From the NCBI GenBank assembly GCA_017470525.1, contig JAFUYM010000053.1, forward strand, positions 31,981 through 95,980: a DNA stretch of 64,000 nt, read 5' to 3'. The notes below the pieces were generated by a model. It worked only from the letters and a program-made list of their open reading frames with translations, was not told where the DNA came from and did no database searches. The stretch is from Bacteroidaceae bacterium. Lineage in GTDB: Bacteria > Bacteroidota > Bacteroidia > Bacteroidales > Bacteroidaceae. This document shows, one piece after another, positions 25,940-34,172 of the stretch. Position 1 is the stretch's first letter; each line of letters opens with the position of its first letter. Both the position numbers and the translations under genes were made by a program.

Positions 25940-27031
25940 TTAAGGTTCGTTTTTCAGTTGTTTGATTATCCAGATGAATGTGCTGTAGATGACAATATCA
26001 ATACCCATGATATATGTCATCAGCAAGCCGCCTACATATAATCCATAGTTGATGAAGCAAATGGCTACAAGGAATGTGAGGATGACGGCTAAGGTTTGGT
26101 GCATGTCCAATCCCATCTGCATGATGCAGTGATGGATGTGGGTTTTGTCGGCTTCAAACATGCTTCTGCCATTGAATTTCCGTTGGAGTGCCACGCGAAT
26201 GACATCGATGCAAGGAAGAAACACCAAAGTGAAAGAAATGAGCAGGGACTCTTCACGATAGGGGAAGCCATTGGGTTCGTTCGACATCTGGTATTTGATG
26301 GCAAGGTAAGCAATCACATATCCCAAGAAAAGGCTGCCTGAATCACCCATGAAGGTCTTGAGCCGTCCCACTTTTCCATAGAAATTGAAAAAGAAGAAGG
26401 CAAGTGTGGCACCTGCAAGGCTGATGCTGATGAGGCTGAATAGGTAGGCTCCAAGGTTGTAGTACAGGTAGGCAAAGGAACCTAAGATGAGGAAGGCGAT
26501 GCTGGATGCCAATCCGTCGATGCCGTCGATAAGGTTCATCGCATTGACTATGAGGAGAATGACAAAGACGGTGAGTGGGTAACTAATCCAGAGGGGAATT
26601 TCGTGAACGCCAAAGAGACCATGAAGGTTGCTAATCATCAGATTGCAGAGCGGAAACAACAGGGCTGCAATGGTTTGGATGAGAAATTTATGGGTAGCCT
26701 TTAGCCCTCTTAAGTCATCAAGAATGCCAATCAAGTAGATAAGAATGGCTCCAACCACCATCATGACGTTTGAGAAACCAATTTCTATGTTTTGATTGAT
26801 ACCTTGATACATGATAAGTAATGTGATGACTACTCCCACGCTCAGTGACGGCATGAATAATGTGCCACCCAACCTCGGAATTGCATGTTTGTGCAATTTG
26901 CGCGTGTTGGGTAAATCAAAGATTCCACGTGTGTTACACATCTTCACAACAAGTGGTGTACATACCAGTGAAAAGATGAGGCTGATAGCAAAGGCTATGA
27001 TGATGTATGCATAGTTAATGGTCATGTGCAT
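25940..27031 (-). CDS. WecA/MraY-type polyprenyl-phosphate sugar-1-phosphate transferase
   Basis: This polytopic enzyme of about 363 residues transfers a HexNAc-1-phosphate from a UDP-sugar to undecaprenyl phosphate. It has ten or eleven membrane helices and the family's cytoplasmic motifs: GILDDLRGLKATHKF, NAMNLIDGIDGLASS, KTFMGDSGSLFLGY and KTHIHHCIMQMG. The protein starts near CNTRGIFDLPNTRKLHKHAI, closer to WecA/TagO than to cell-wall MraY. I use ATG 27031 (27025 is equally possible) because the longer frame starts with TTG. It may start a different glycan from the two PglC/WcaJ-type transferases nearby. Confidence 0.92.
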   Translation of the reverse strand: MHMTINYAYIIIAFAISLIFSLVCTPLVVKMCNTRGIFDLPNTRKLHKHAIPRLGGTLFMPSLSVGVVITLLIMYQGINQNIEIGFSNVMMVVGAILIYLIGILDDLRGLKATHKFLIQTIAALLFPLCNLMISNLHGLFGVHEIPLWISYPLTVFVILLIVNAMNLIDGIDGLASSIAFLILGSFAYLYYNLGAYLFSLISISLAGATLAFFFFNFYGKVGRLKTFMGDSGSLFLGYVIAYLAIKYQMSNEPNGFPYREESLLISFTLVFLPCIDVIRVALQRKFNGRSMFEADKTHIHHCIMQMGLDMHQTLAVILTFLVAICFINYGLYVGGLLMTYIMGIDIVIYSTFIWIIKQLKNEP

Positions 27032-27160
27032 GGCTCTCAAAAGTCTTTATACGTTTTATAAAACGTGAAAATCTGTTATTTATTGTGAATGGATGCTATT
27101 ATTTTAGTTTTAATGTTAAAAATAGGTTATATTCTATGTCATGATGGTCGTGAACCCTTT

Positions 27161-27229
27161 ATCACAATTACGTTATGCCCTTCATCGCAAATACGTTGCG
27201 CTCTGTACCATAATTACGTCTGTGGGTGT
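27161..27229. repeat. Three imperfect 23-bp direct repeats
   Basis: Units begin at 27161 (ATCACAATTACGTT), 27184 (ATCGCAAATACGTT) and 27207 (ACCATAATTACGTC), exactly 23 bp apart. They lie between the lipoprotein gene and the WecA-like gene, upstream of the latter's start. Regularly spaced operator-like boxes or a small degenerate tandem repeat are both possible; a spacing of about two helical turns would put them on one face of the DNA. Confidence 0.6.
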
Positions 27230-27255
27230 GTCGGGAGGGGGTATGGCTGATGAGA

Positions 27256-27687
27256 TTAGTACTTCCTGAATTGGAGACGATAGCGTTGGTTCTTCAGTAG
27301 GAGGCTGCCATTGCTCACTTTTTCTATCAGATAGTGATCCTCTGTGCCATCAATGCCCAATGGCTGGAGGAGGCTGTCGTTTTCCAGTGCTTTGAGTTCA
27401 CTCTTGGAGATAACTTGGTAGGGGTTCAAAAGGATGAGAGTGTCGGCATGTTGTTCAATGTGGAAGAATATCTTCAAATTATCGCTGTCAATATCTCTCA
27501 CTTGCAGCAAATCGGTCTCAATGCCCCAATAGATGTAACTGTATGACATATCGCAGATGCCATTTGTTGTGAGTGTGTCTATTTGGCGCAGTTGCCAATT
27601 GCCATCGAGTTTTCCATTGCCTGATGTTTCAATCTCGCAGGAGGCAAGGAGCAAGCAAGTCAGTATGATGGAAGCAAGTTTCTTCAT
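27256..27687 (-). CDS. Lipocalin-like outer-membrane lipoprotein
   Basis: This 143-residue protein has a lipoprotein signal (MKKLASIILTCLLLASC, lipid Cys17) followed by a small beta-rich domain beginning GKLDGNWQLRQIDTL, typical of the lipocalin-like proteins common in Bacteroidales, and ending LLLKNQRYRLQFRKY. It lies 22 bp after the Wzi-family gene on the same strand and is probably co-transcribed, so it may assist capsule attachment; that is inference from position. The family is loosely defined and no ligand is known. Confidence 0.75.
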   Translation of the reverse strand: MKKLASIILTCLLLASCEIETSGNGKLDGNWQLRQIDTLTTNGICDMSYSYIYWGIETDLLQVRDIDSDNLKIFFHIEQHADTLILLNPYQVISKSELKALENDSLLQPLGIDGTEDHYLIEKVSNGSLLLKNQRYRLQFRKY

Positions 27688-27709
27688 GTTGTTTAAGTCA
27701 ATGAAAGTT

Positions 27710-29236
27710 TTATCTTACGATTCCTATTGCAATGCTGCCACCAGTGTTATTGCCCATCAGTCCTCCACGGTCAAAACCCAATGCCACTCCGATTTTCAAT
27801 CCGTGATAAAGGTGGTCACATTTGAGGTCAGCAGCAATGCCTACGCTTACATTGTGCTTTGGATTAGGGTAGGGACGGTCGTATGTACCTAACCCCTCTT
27901 GCCAAGAAGCATGCAGGTTGTAATGCAGGTTTCGTGTCGGATATCCAGCAATGCCGACGTGCCATGCCACAAATCGGTTACATTGGAAATCCAGATTTCC
28001 GTTTGTGTTATAGATGGGGGAAAGGTACAGGGGATTGCCCAGCGTTTGTCCCCAATGTTGCCAACCAGGCTCTATGCCATTGTTGTAGTAGTTATCCACG
28101 CCTGCAATTTGGTTTGGCATTTCGGGTGTTCTGTCAATATAGACAGGACCGCTTTGATATTTCGTATAGATGTATTCAACTACCGCTTCACTCAACCAGT
28201 CGCATTGCTTCAGACGTACATCGCCTCCGAGCATGATGTCTCGAAGAGGATAGAAACGAAAGCGGTTGCTTTTTTTCTTCATGTGTCCATCTTCATAAGC
28301 ATAACCATCGTAGTTGATGTGGAACATGGCGGAATGGTCTTCAAAGAAATGGTCAGCATAGAGTCCATAAGTCGCTTTCGGGGTATTATAGTTCAGACGC
28401 AACACCCAACTGCCGAGCATATTGCCCTCATTGTTCTGTACAGTTCCGTCTGTTGCATCGGCCCCACCACCTTTGAAGGCATACCAGAAGGATTTCAGGT
28501 CACGCCCATTTTTGATTTTAGTGTATGTGCCGTTATGGATTTCATAATGTGTACTGCCAAATTGCGATGCCATTTCCAAACCTGCCTCTACGCTGAAAGG
28601 TTTTTCTTTCTTTCCAAATTTCAGGTAGCCAGCCTTTGTGTGCATCAGCACGTTTTGGTCATAACTTCCTGTTCCGTTGGTGAAATCTTTCTGAAAATGA
28701 TTATCGGTGAACATACCAAAAGCGATATGTCCCTTGAAGGAGAGAAAACCTTTTGTACCGGGTATTTCCCAATAGTTCGGCAATGCCAATCGGATTTCAG
28801 GATAGGGACGTGCATTCCTGCCGAAAGTTTGGGAACCACTGCTCAAACTGTTGTTTTTCAGTTGCAAGGGTTGTTCCTTCTGACCAATAGTGAGCATTCC
28901 CTTGAACCATCTCACATCGGCATATAACTGCTGGACAAAAAAATCACTGGTGTGGTTGACGGGCACGACAAGGTCGGCGCCATATCCGATGTCCCAATGC
29001 CGTTTATGGTGGTCTTCCTGCGCACTGCGAAACACCGCGCCACGTAGAAAACCAGAGTTGTTCTCAATGGAGGGTAATCCGTATTCGTTGGCTGTTAACC
29101 AGAATGGTGCATTTGTTCCATCGGAGAATGTTCCCTGCATCATAATGCCACCATAAATGCCTTTACCTAAATCTGGTGATTGGGCAAAGGCATTGATAGT
29201 GGTGACTAATAATGATGTGATAAATGATTTTTTCAT
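27710..29236 (-). CDS. Capsule assembly protein, Wzi family
   Basis: This 508-residue outer-membrane beta barrel has a signal peptide (about 1-19, ending NAFAQ). The Bacteroidetes Wzi pattern is clear: GTFSDGTNAPFWLTANEYGL near residue 36, FVQQLYADVRWFKGMLTIGQ, an aromatic-rich strand pattern throughout, and a C-terminal strand ending in IAIGIVR. Wzi proteins anchor or organise capsule at the cell surface. It stands between rny and the lipoprotein gene and complements the export cluster at 11-26 kb. Confidence 0.9.
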   Translation of the reverse strand: MKKSFITSLLVTTINAFAQSPDLGKGIYGGIMMQGTFSDGTNAPFWLTANEYGLPSIENNSGFLRGAVFRSAQEDHHKRHWDIGYGADLVVPVNHTSDFFVQQLYADVRWFKGMLTIGQKEQPLQLKNNSLSSGSQTFGRNARPYPEIRLALPNYWEIPGTKGFLSFKGHIAFGMFTDNHFQKDFTNGTGSYDQNVLMHTKAGYLKFGKKEKPFSVEAGLEMASQFGSTHYEIHNGTYTKIKNGRDLKSFWYAFKGGGADATDGTVQNNEGNMLGSWVLRLNYNTPKATYGLYADHFFEDHSAMFHINYDGYAYEDGHMKKKSNRFRFYPLRDIMLGGDVRLKQCDWLSEAVVEYIYTKYQSGPVYIDRTPEMPNQIAGVDNYYNNGIEPGWQHWGQTLGNPLYLSPIYNTNGNLDFQCNRFVAWHVGIAGYPTRNLHYNLHASWQEGLGTYDRPYPNPKHNVSVGIAADLKCDHLYHGLKIGVALGFDRGGLMGNNTGGSIAIGIVR

Positions 29237-29260
29237 ACGTGGAAATAGGCGAGAGCCTAT

Positions 29261-30781
29261 TTATTTAGCGTATGCCACTGCGCGTGTTTCGCGGATGACC
29301 GTAATCTTCACCTGTCCTGGGTAAGTCATTTCATCTTGAATCTTCTTGGCGATGTCTGCACTGAGAGCATCAATTTCCTTGTCAGAAATCTTGTCGGCAC
29401 CGACAATGACACGCAGTTCGCGACCTGCCTGTATAGCATAAGTCTTGGTGACACCTGGATAACTTGCTGCGAGGTCTTCAAGGTCATTCAAACGCTTAAG
29501 GTATGCCTCTACAATCTCACGACGTGCGCCGGGACGAGCGCCACTGATGGCATCGCACACCTGAACAATGGGGGCAAGCAATGTGGTCATCTCCATTTCG
29601 TCATGGTGAGCGCCGATAGCATTGCAGATATCAGGTTTTTCCTTGTACTTCTCAGCGATTTGGGCACCATAAAGGGCATGTGGAATTTCCAATTGCTCAT
29701 CTGGCACCTTGCCAATATCATGCAACAGACCTGCACGACGGGCTTTCTTTGGGTTGAGTCCCAGTTCTGCAGCCATCACTGCGCAGAGGTTGGCTGTTTC
29801 ACGAGCATGTTGCAGCAAGTTCTGCCCATAGGAGGAACGGTATTTCATCTTGCCGACAATACGCACCAATTCAGGGTGTAAACCATGTACACCAAGGTCG
29901 ATGCATGTTCGTTTTCCTGTCTCAACAATTTCATCTTCAACTTGTTTCTTCACCTTTGCAACAACCTCTTCAATACGTGCAGGGTGAATACGTCCATCTG
30001 CAACCAGTTGATGGAGTGCCAGTCGGCAAATTTCGCGGCGCACAGGGTCGAATGCACTAATGACAATTGCTTCAGGGGTGTCATCTACAACAATTTCAGT
30101 GCCTGTGGCAGCCTCCAAAGCACGGATGTTACGTCCTTCACGTCCAATCACACGTCCTTTTACTTCGTCGGAATCAATATGGAACACGCTCACAGAGTTT
30201 TCGACAGCAGTTTCACTGGCTACACGTTGAATGGACTGGATGATGATTTTTTTTGCCTCCTTGTTGGCTGTCATCTTTGCCTCGTCCATGATTTCATTGA
30301 TGTACTGCTGTGCTTGAGTTTTTGCTTCATCTTTGAGTGACTCAACAAGCGATTCACGTGCTTCCTCGGTTGTTAAACCTGAGATGGTCTCCAACTTTGA
30401 ACGCTGCTCAGTGATAAGTGCATCAAGTTTTTCCTGTTGTTTAGCCAACTGCCCTTTTTGTGATTCAACGTCGTTGATTTTCTTTTGGACCTCCTCGTGC
30501 TGTTGATTCAGTGTGAGTTCGCGCTGTTTCAGTTTGTTCTCATACGTCTGTAGTTTCTGATTACGTTGGTTTGCCTCTTTGTCCAGTTCTGATTTTCTGT
30601 TCAAGAACTTTTCCTTGAGTTCCAACTGCTTTTTCTCTTTGAGGGCTTCTGCCTCAATTTCTGCTTCTTTGATAATTTGGTTGTACTTCTGCTTGATAAT
30701 GTAGCGGAATAGGACAAATCCAATGACTCCACCCAAAATTAGGCAGGCAACGGCAATGACGATTGCTAATATTATATCCAT
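29261..30781 (-). CDS. rny: Ribonuclease Y
   Basis: RNase Y is a membrane-anchored endoribonuclease that starts mRNA decay. The 506-residue protein begins at ATG 30781 with an N-terminal helix ([20 protein letters not shown]), followed by a long coiled coil (residues about 30-165), a KH domain ([20 protein letters not shown]) and an HD domain with [12 protein letters not shown] and later HHDEMEM. The frame is open 14 codons further upstream without a better start. Length and order match the family. Confidence 0.95.
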   Translation of the reverse strand: MDIILAIVIAVACLILGGVIGFVLFRYIIKQKYNQIIKEAEIEAEALKEKKQLELKEKFLNRKSELDKEANQRNQKLQTYENKLKQRELTLNQQHEEVQKKINDVESQKGQLAKQQEKLDALITEQRSKLETISGLTTEEARESLVESLKDEAKTQAQQYINEIMDEAKMTANKEAKKIIIQSIQRVASETAVENSVSVFHIDSDEVKGRVIGREGRNIRALEAATGTEIVVDDTPEAIVISAFDPVRREICRLALHQLVADGRIHPARIEEVVAKVKKQVEDEIVETGKRTCIDLGVHGLHPELVRIVGKMKYRSSYGQNLLQHARETANLCAVMAAELGLNPKKARRAGLLHDIGKVPDEQLEIPHALYGAQIAEKYKEKPDICNAIGAHHDEMEMTTLLAPIVQVCDAISGARPGARREIVEAYLKRLNDLEDLAASYPGVTKTYAIQAGRELRVIVGADKISDKEIDALSADIAKKIQDEMTYPGQVKITVIRETRAVAYAK

Positions 30782-30816
30782 GATGTTGTTTTTGTTAGGG
30801 TTATACAATATGAAAA

Positions 30817-30934
30817 GGCACAATTCAATTTGTTCACATTGGATAAGTCTGTGAAAAACTGAAATTGTGCCGTAAAGTCTCGTTATGGGAACAATATTGC
30901 CATTACATTATTATATATAATGTGTATATTGCAA
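30817..30934 (-). other. Structured intergenic region between zapA and rny
   Basis: Two hairpins lie in the 166-bp gap. The first (30817-30871) has 22-nt imperfect arms starting GGCACAATT and ending AATTGTGCC, with a small internal loop. The second (30897-30934) has ACATTAT/ATAATGT around a TATAT loop, extended by TTGC/GCAA. Either could be a terminator, a processing site or part of a small RNA rod. In proteobacteria the 6S RNA gene adjoins zapA, which makes the location suggestive but not diagnostic; I see no TAnnTTTG for it. Confidence 0.4.
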
Positions 30935-30947
30935 CAATTGTACGTGT

Positions 30948-31238
30948 TTACTTAATCCCGAGAGATTCTATCTCCTTTTCAATATCGTGTATCATTTCTA
31001 TGTATGGTTGAGTGTCGATTCTGTCAGATGCCTTCACGGCTTCAACCGCAGTATTGAGCATCGCCATTACATAGTAGTACTTGTCATTGGGCAAATGAGG
31101 GTAGGCATCACGTAATCTTTGGATGCGGCGCTGAATGTTGGATGCAGCCTCACGATACACTTTTTCCTCTTCGGGCGACGAAACCTGCAGAGGAAGAGGT
31201 ATATCTTCGATGGTTACGTTGATGTTTAGTTTTGCCAT
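30948..31238 (-). CDS. zapA: Cell division protein ZapA
   Basis: ZapA binds FtsZ and cross-links its filaments at midcell. The 96-residue protein has the ZapA plan: an N-terminal beta segment (KLNINVTIEDIPLPLQV), then SPEEEKVYREAASNIQRRI and the long helix DKYYYVMAMLNTAVEAVKAS that forms the antiparallel tetramer coil. It is followed by the structured gap and rny, and preceded by a coiled-coil gene, an arrangement I associate with Bacteroidales. Confidence 0.88.
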   Translation of the reverse strand: MAKLNINVTIEDIPLPLQVSSPEEEKVYREAASNIQRRIQRLRDAYPHLPNDKYYYVMAMLNTAVEAVKASDRIDTQPYIEMIHDIEKEIESLGIK

Positions 31239-31305
31239 GACTTGATGTACAATTGTTTATCTGAAAAGCATGTTCTAATGTCCCTGTTAAAAGGCGGAAC
31301 GCTTA

Positions 31306-31629
31306 TCAGTCTATATCACTACCGTCACCTTCAGTGTCGGAGGATAACATGCTGATACATTTATTGATTTCGCGAACCAATCGGGTGATTTTCATCTTTG
31401 ATTCCTTGATGTCGGCATCGCTGATTTCAATCATCTTGGCCAATTTCAGATTGTTGTAATCATTCTTGCTTTGAGCCAATTCGGCTTTGAGCGTCTTGAT
31501 TTCTTCATCCTTGCCTTCCAATTCGGCGTATAGGTCGGCATTCTCTTGTTTAAGCACACGAAATTGAGCGATGACTTGACGCACCTTCGCTTCAAATTTC
31601 TTCATTGACTGTCTTTCTTCTGCTGTCAT
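31306..31629 (-). CDS. Coiled-coil protein upstream of zapA
   Basis: This 107-residue protein is almost all helix: residues about 8-70 show heptad-like hydrophobic spacing (VRQVIAQFRVLKQENADLYA, then ELEGKDEEIKTLKAELAQSK), followed by ITRLVREINKCISML and an acidic tail. No domain is recognised. Its place 67 bp before zapA and its coiled coil suggest a division accessory protein, perhaps a functional counterpart of ZapB, but this is inference from position. A promoter lies at 31673-31703. Confidence 0.75.
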   Translation of the reverse strand: MTAEERQSMKKFEAKVRQVIAQFRVLKQENADLYAELEGKDEEIKTLKAELAQSKNDYNNLKLAKMIEISDADIKESKMKITRLVREINKCISMLSSDTEGDGSDID

Positions 31630-31672
31630 TAGTTAATGTGCGTTAAACACGGATTGATGCAACAATTTTATG

Positions 31673-31703
31673 CAAATTTATATATTAAAATGGATTTTGC
31701 CAA
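31673..31703 (-). promoter_or_regulatory. Promoter of the coiled-coil/zapA pair
   Basis: The minus strand reads TAAATTTG at 31680-31673, with TTGG about 19 bp upstream (31703-31700). The coiled-coil gene's ATG is at 31629, so the leader would be about 35 nt. Confidence 0.6.
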
Positions 31704-31786
31704 TCCTTTTGTAAGTTTTTTTTCGTTTGCTGATGAAAAAGATAAGAAGATGAGGCTTTTTTGTCTCTTTTTTAGTTTTTTAGTCT

Positions 31787-32431
31787 TCACTTTTTCATCT
31801 TTGCTTCAGCCTTAGCCACCTCTTCTTGCGACGGGTTAGGTTCTTTCTTTGCCAGTGTGATGAGGTTATAGACATACTCTTGAATCCATCCCTCGCTGAA
31901 ACCCAGCATTTGTTGGTAGCGACGTACGGTGAAGACTGATTTCCTCACACTGTCATCATCCCATGTGTCTTTTGTCAGAATGTCATGAACGGTGCTGTCT
32001 GTCAGGTTCTTCACCATCTTCTTCATGAAACTTGGTATGCGGAATTTCCATTTCAACAGATTGCCTACTAGCATCATGGTGTCTTGTGTAAATCCTTGAA
32101 ACAGATAGAGATAACGGCTTACATCGTTTTGTGTACGGCATCCCTTTTTGACACTTGTGTCAATCTCCTTGAAAAAACTGTCGCTGATACCATAGAGGTC
32201 ATGCAACATCTTTGCACAAGCCTTTTTTTCTCCCAATCCCAGTTTGTTGTTGACTGTCGCAACATGCAGGGTGCGTTTGAATGTGAGTAGGTCGGGTAGG
32301 GCTGATAGGTTGGATATGCCAAGATTGGCAGCCAGAACACTTTGGAAATAGACACGTATCAGTGTCATGAAGTCTTCTATTCCACCTACATTCTCCTTCT
32401 TTTTTTTCTTGAAAATATCTAAGAAAGCCAT
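31787..32431 (-). CDS. Hypothetical helical cytoplasmic protein
   Basis: I use ATG 32431, giving 214 residues that start MAFLDIFKKKKKENVGGIED; the frame is open further upstream, but that part (rich in Arg/Ser/Thr) lies in the gap to the next gene and looks non-coding. The protein is predicted mostly helical, with Lys-rich ends, no signal peptide and no membrane segment. It is 40 bp downstream of the glycosyl-1-phosphate transferase gene on the same strand and probably shares its transcript. I recognise no family. Confidence 0.75.
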   Translation of the reverse strand: MAFLDIFKKKKKENVGGIEDFMTLIRVYFQSVLAANLGISNLSALPDLLTFKRTLHVATVNNKLGLGEKKACAKMLHDLYGISDSFFKEIDTSVKKGCRTQNDVSRYLYLFQGFTQDTMMLVGNLLKWKFRIPSFMKKMVKNLTDSTVHDILTKDTWDDDSVRKSVFTVRRYQQMLGFSEGWIQEYVYNLITLAKKEPNPSQEEVAKAEAKMKK

Positions 32432-32471
32432 TTTTATTGTTGAATATAAATATAATTGTGTGTTCTTTGTT

Positions 32472-33869
32472 TTAATAGGCATTTCCCTTTTCTTTTCCAA
32501 ACATGTTGGTGATAGTCTTGAAAATAATCTTGATGTCAAGTAGGAATGTCCAGTTCTCAATGTATTCAATATCCTTTTGCACACGTCCTTCCATCTGGTC
32601 AATGTAGCGTGTTTCACCACGGAATCCGCTTACTTGTGCCAATCCTGTAATGCCCGGTTTAGCAAAATGGCGCACCATGAAGCGGTTGATGAGATGAGAA
32701 TATTCTTCTGTATGCTTCAACATGTGGGGACGTGGACCGACCACAGACATGTCTCCTTTAAGAACATTGATGAATTGAGGGAGTTCGTCGATATTGGTTT
32801 TGCGCATGAAATCGCCAAACGGAAACTTTCTTGGGTCATCTTTGGTTGCCTGTGCTGTATCCGCTTCTTTGTTCACCTTCATCGAACGGAATTTGATGCA
32901 TTTGAATATCTTCCCATCCAGGCCTGTTCGTTCTTGCAAGAAGAAGATTGGACCAGGTGACTGAATTTTAATCACGATGGCAACCCAGATGAAAATCCAT
33001 GGGAAGAGGATGGTTAGAACCAGAAGTGAGAAGATAAAATCAAAAACCCTCTTAATGATTTTGTTCTTGGTCATTCTTAGTGGTTCTTCTCGCCGGGCAA
33101 TGACAGGGATGCCGGCTATCATGTCGAAGGTCATATTACCTTTGAATACATCAATCGCTGGAATGTAATAGAAGCGTATCAAATGATTGTCGCAAAACTT
33201 GCTAATCATGTTGATCGTGTTATGTTGCTCTTTGGGGAAATACCCATAGATTTCATTGACTGCATGATTTTCAGTCAGCCATCCATAAATGTCTCCAACC
33301 CCTCCAAGATGTTTGTCCACCATTTTTTTGTTTGGACAATCTCCATCATAGAATGTACCGATAATATCATATCCATAGATAGGGGTGTCAAAGATGTCAT
33401 ATAATTGATATATAGTCGGTTCGTTTCCGATTAAGACAATCTTTTTCAGATTCCTTTTGTTGGCACGTATCCGCATCAACATCTTTCGGATAATGAGGCG
33501 TTCAGCCAACAGATATACTATGTAAGTGAGGATGGAATAGAAAAGGAACGCTCGTGGAAAAGGGTATTTAGGACGTGCCAGCACGATGATGAGGGATAGA
33601 AAAAGAAACATCATGGAGCCTGTTGTGAGGACACGTATAAAGACTTCCTCCCATTTGATAAGTCGGTATTGTATAAGTGAGGGGAAAAGGAGTGAACTGA
33701 ATACAAAACTTAATGTATAAATGAACAGCAGCCAAGGTAAATTCTCAATGCCTTCTACTGTTTGGGGTGAAAAATGACACATGAGTTTGTAAAACCCTGC
33801 GACAAAGATAATCAAAAGTACGGTGTCTATAATAAAAACACCTATTTGAAGGTTTCTCTCAGTTCCCAT
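32472..33869 (-). CDS. Undecaprenyl-phosphate glycosylphosphotransferase, full-length WcaJ/WbaP type
   Basis: This 465-residue enzyme starts lipid-linked glycan synthesis. It has four to five N-terminal membrane helices (about 10-125), a central Rossmann-like domain (KRNLKKIVLIGNEPTIYQLY), a re-entrant hydrophobic segment (about 270-295) and the C-terminal catalytic domain: GPIFFLQERTGLDGKIFKCI, KFRSM, RKTNIDELPQFINVLKGDMS, VVGPRPH and GITGLAQVSGFRGET. It is the second enzyme of this type in the window; the short form is at 11318. Its promoter lies at 33979-34009 and diverges from the second wzz-like gene. Confidence 0.93.
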   Translation of the reverse strand: MGTERNLQIGVFIIDTVLLIIFVAGFYKLMCHFSPQTVEGIENLPWLLFIYTLSFVFSSLLFPSLIQYRLIKWEEVFIRVLTTGSMMFLFLSLIIVLARPKYPFPRAFLFYSILTYIVYLLAERLIIRKMLMRIRANKRNLKKIVLIGNEPTIYQLYDIFDTPIYGYDIIGTFYDGDCPNKKMVDKHLGGVGDIYGWLTENHAVNEIYGYFPKEQHNTINMISKFCDNHLIRFYYIPAIDVFKGNMTFDMIAGIPVIARREEPLRMTKNKIIKRVFDFIFSLLVLTILFPWIFIWVAIVIKIQSPGPIFFLQERTGLDGKIFKCIKFRSMKVNKEADTAQATKDDPRKFPFGDFMRKTNIDELPQFINVLKGDMSVVGPRPHMLKHTEEYSHLINRFMVRHFAKPGITGLAQVSGFRGETRYIDQMEGRVQKDIEYIENWTFLLDIKIIFKTITNMFGKEKGNAY

Positions 33870-33978
33870 TGTGTCAATTATATGGTTGTATCCTTTTGCA
33901 AATGGGTTTCACCCATCTTGTAACGGATTTTTATTGCTATTTGTTAATGCTTGATAGGCGTGATACCTATATTTTTTG

Positions 33979-34009
33979 CAAAGTTACGTAAATTTTATCA
34001 CATCGCAAA
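33979..34009 (-). promoter_or_regulatory. Promoter of the full-length sugar transferase
   Basis: On the minus strand TTTG (34009-34006) and TAACTTTG (33986-33979) are 19 bp apart. The start codon of the transferase gene is at 33869, so the leader is about 100 nt. The 303-bp gap otherwise contains only AT-rich sequence and the divergent promoter at 34146. Confidence 0.75.
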
Positions 34010-34145
34010 TAATTTGTATTTTATTTTTGTTGGCAGAGCGTGTTTTCGTCTCTTACTGATGGAAAAAAGGTCGATTTGTTTTATTAGCGAGGACGCGATT
34101 GGCTATAAAAATGTCTAAATAATTTTCCATGTAAAAAATATTATA

Positions 34146-34153
34146 TATCTTTG
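34146..34153 (+). promoter_or_regulatory. -7 element of the second wzz-like gene
   Basis: TATCTTTG fits TAnnTTTG. TTTT rather than TTTG lies at the expected -33 distance. The ATG at 34173 follows 20 bp later, so the leader is very short. Confidence 0.6.
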
Positions 34154-34172
34154 CACTCAAATTGTAAAATAG

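Noticed and set aside
27899-28927. A 342-codon plus-strand frame opposite the Wzi-family gene
   Set aside because: It is antisense to a protein with a clear signal peptide and family pattern; the translation is Cys/His-rich and featureless.
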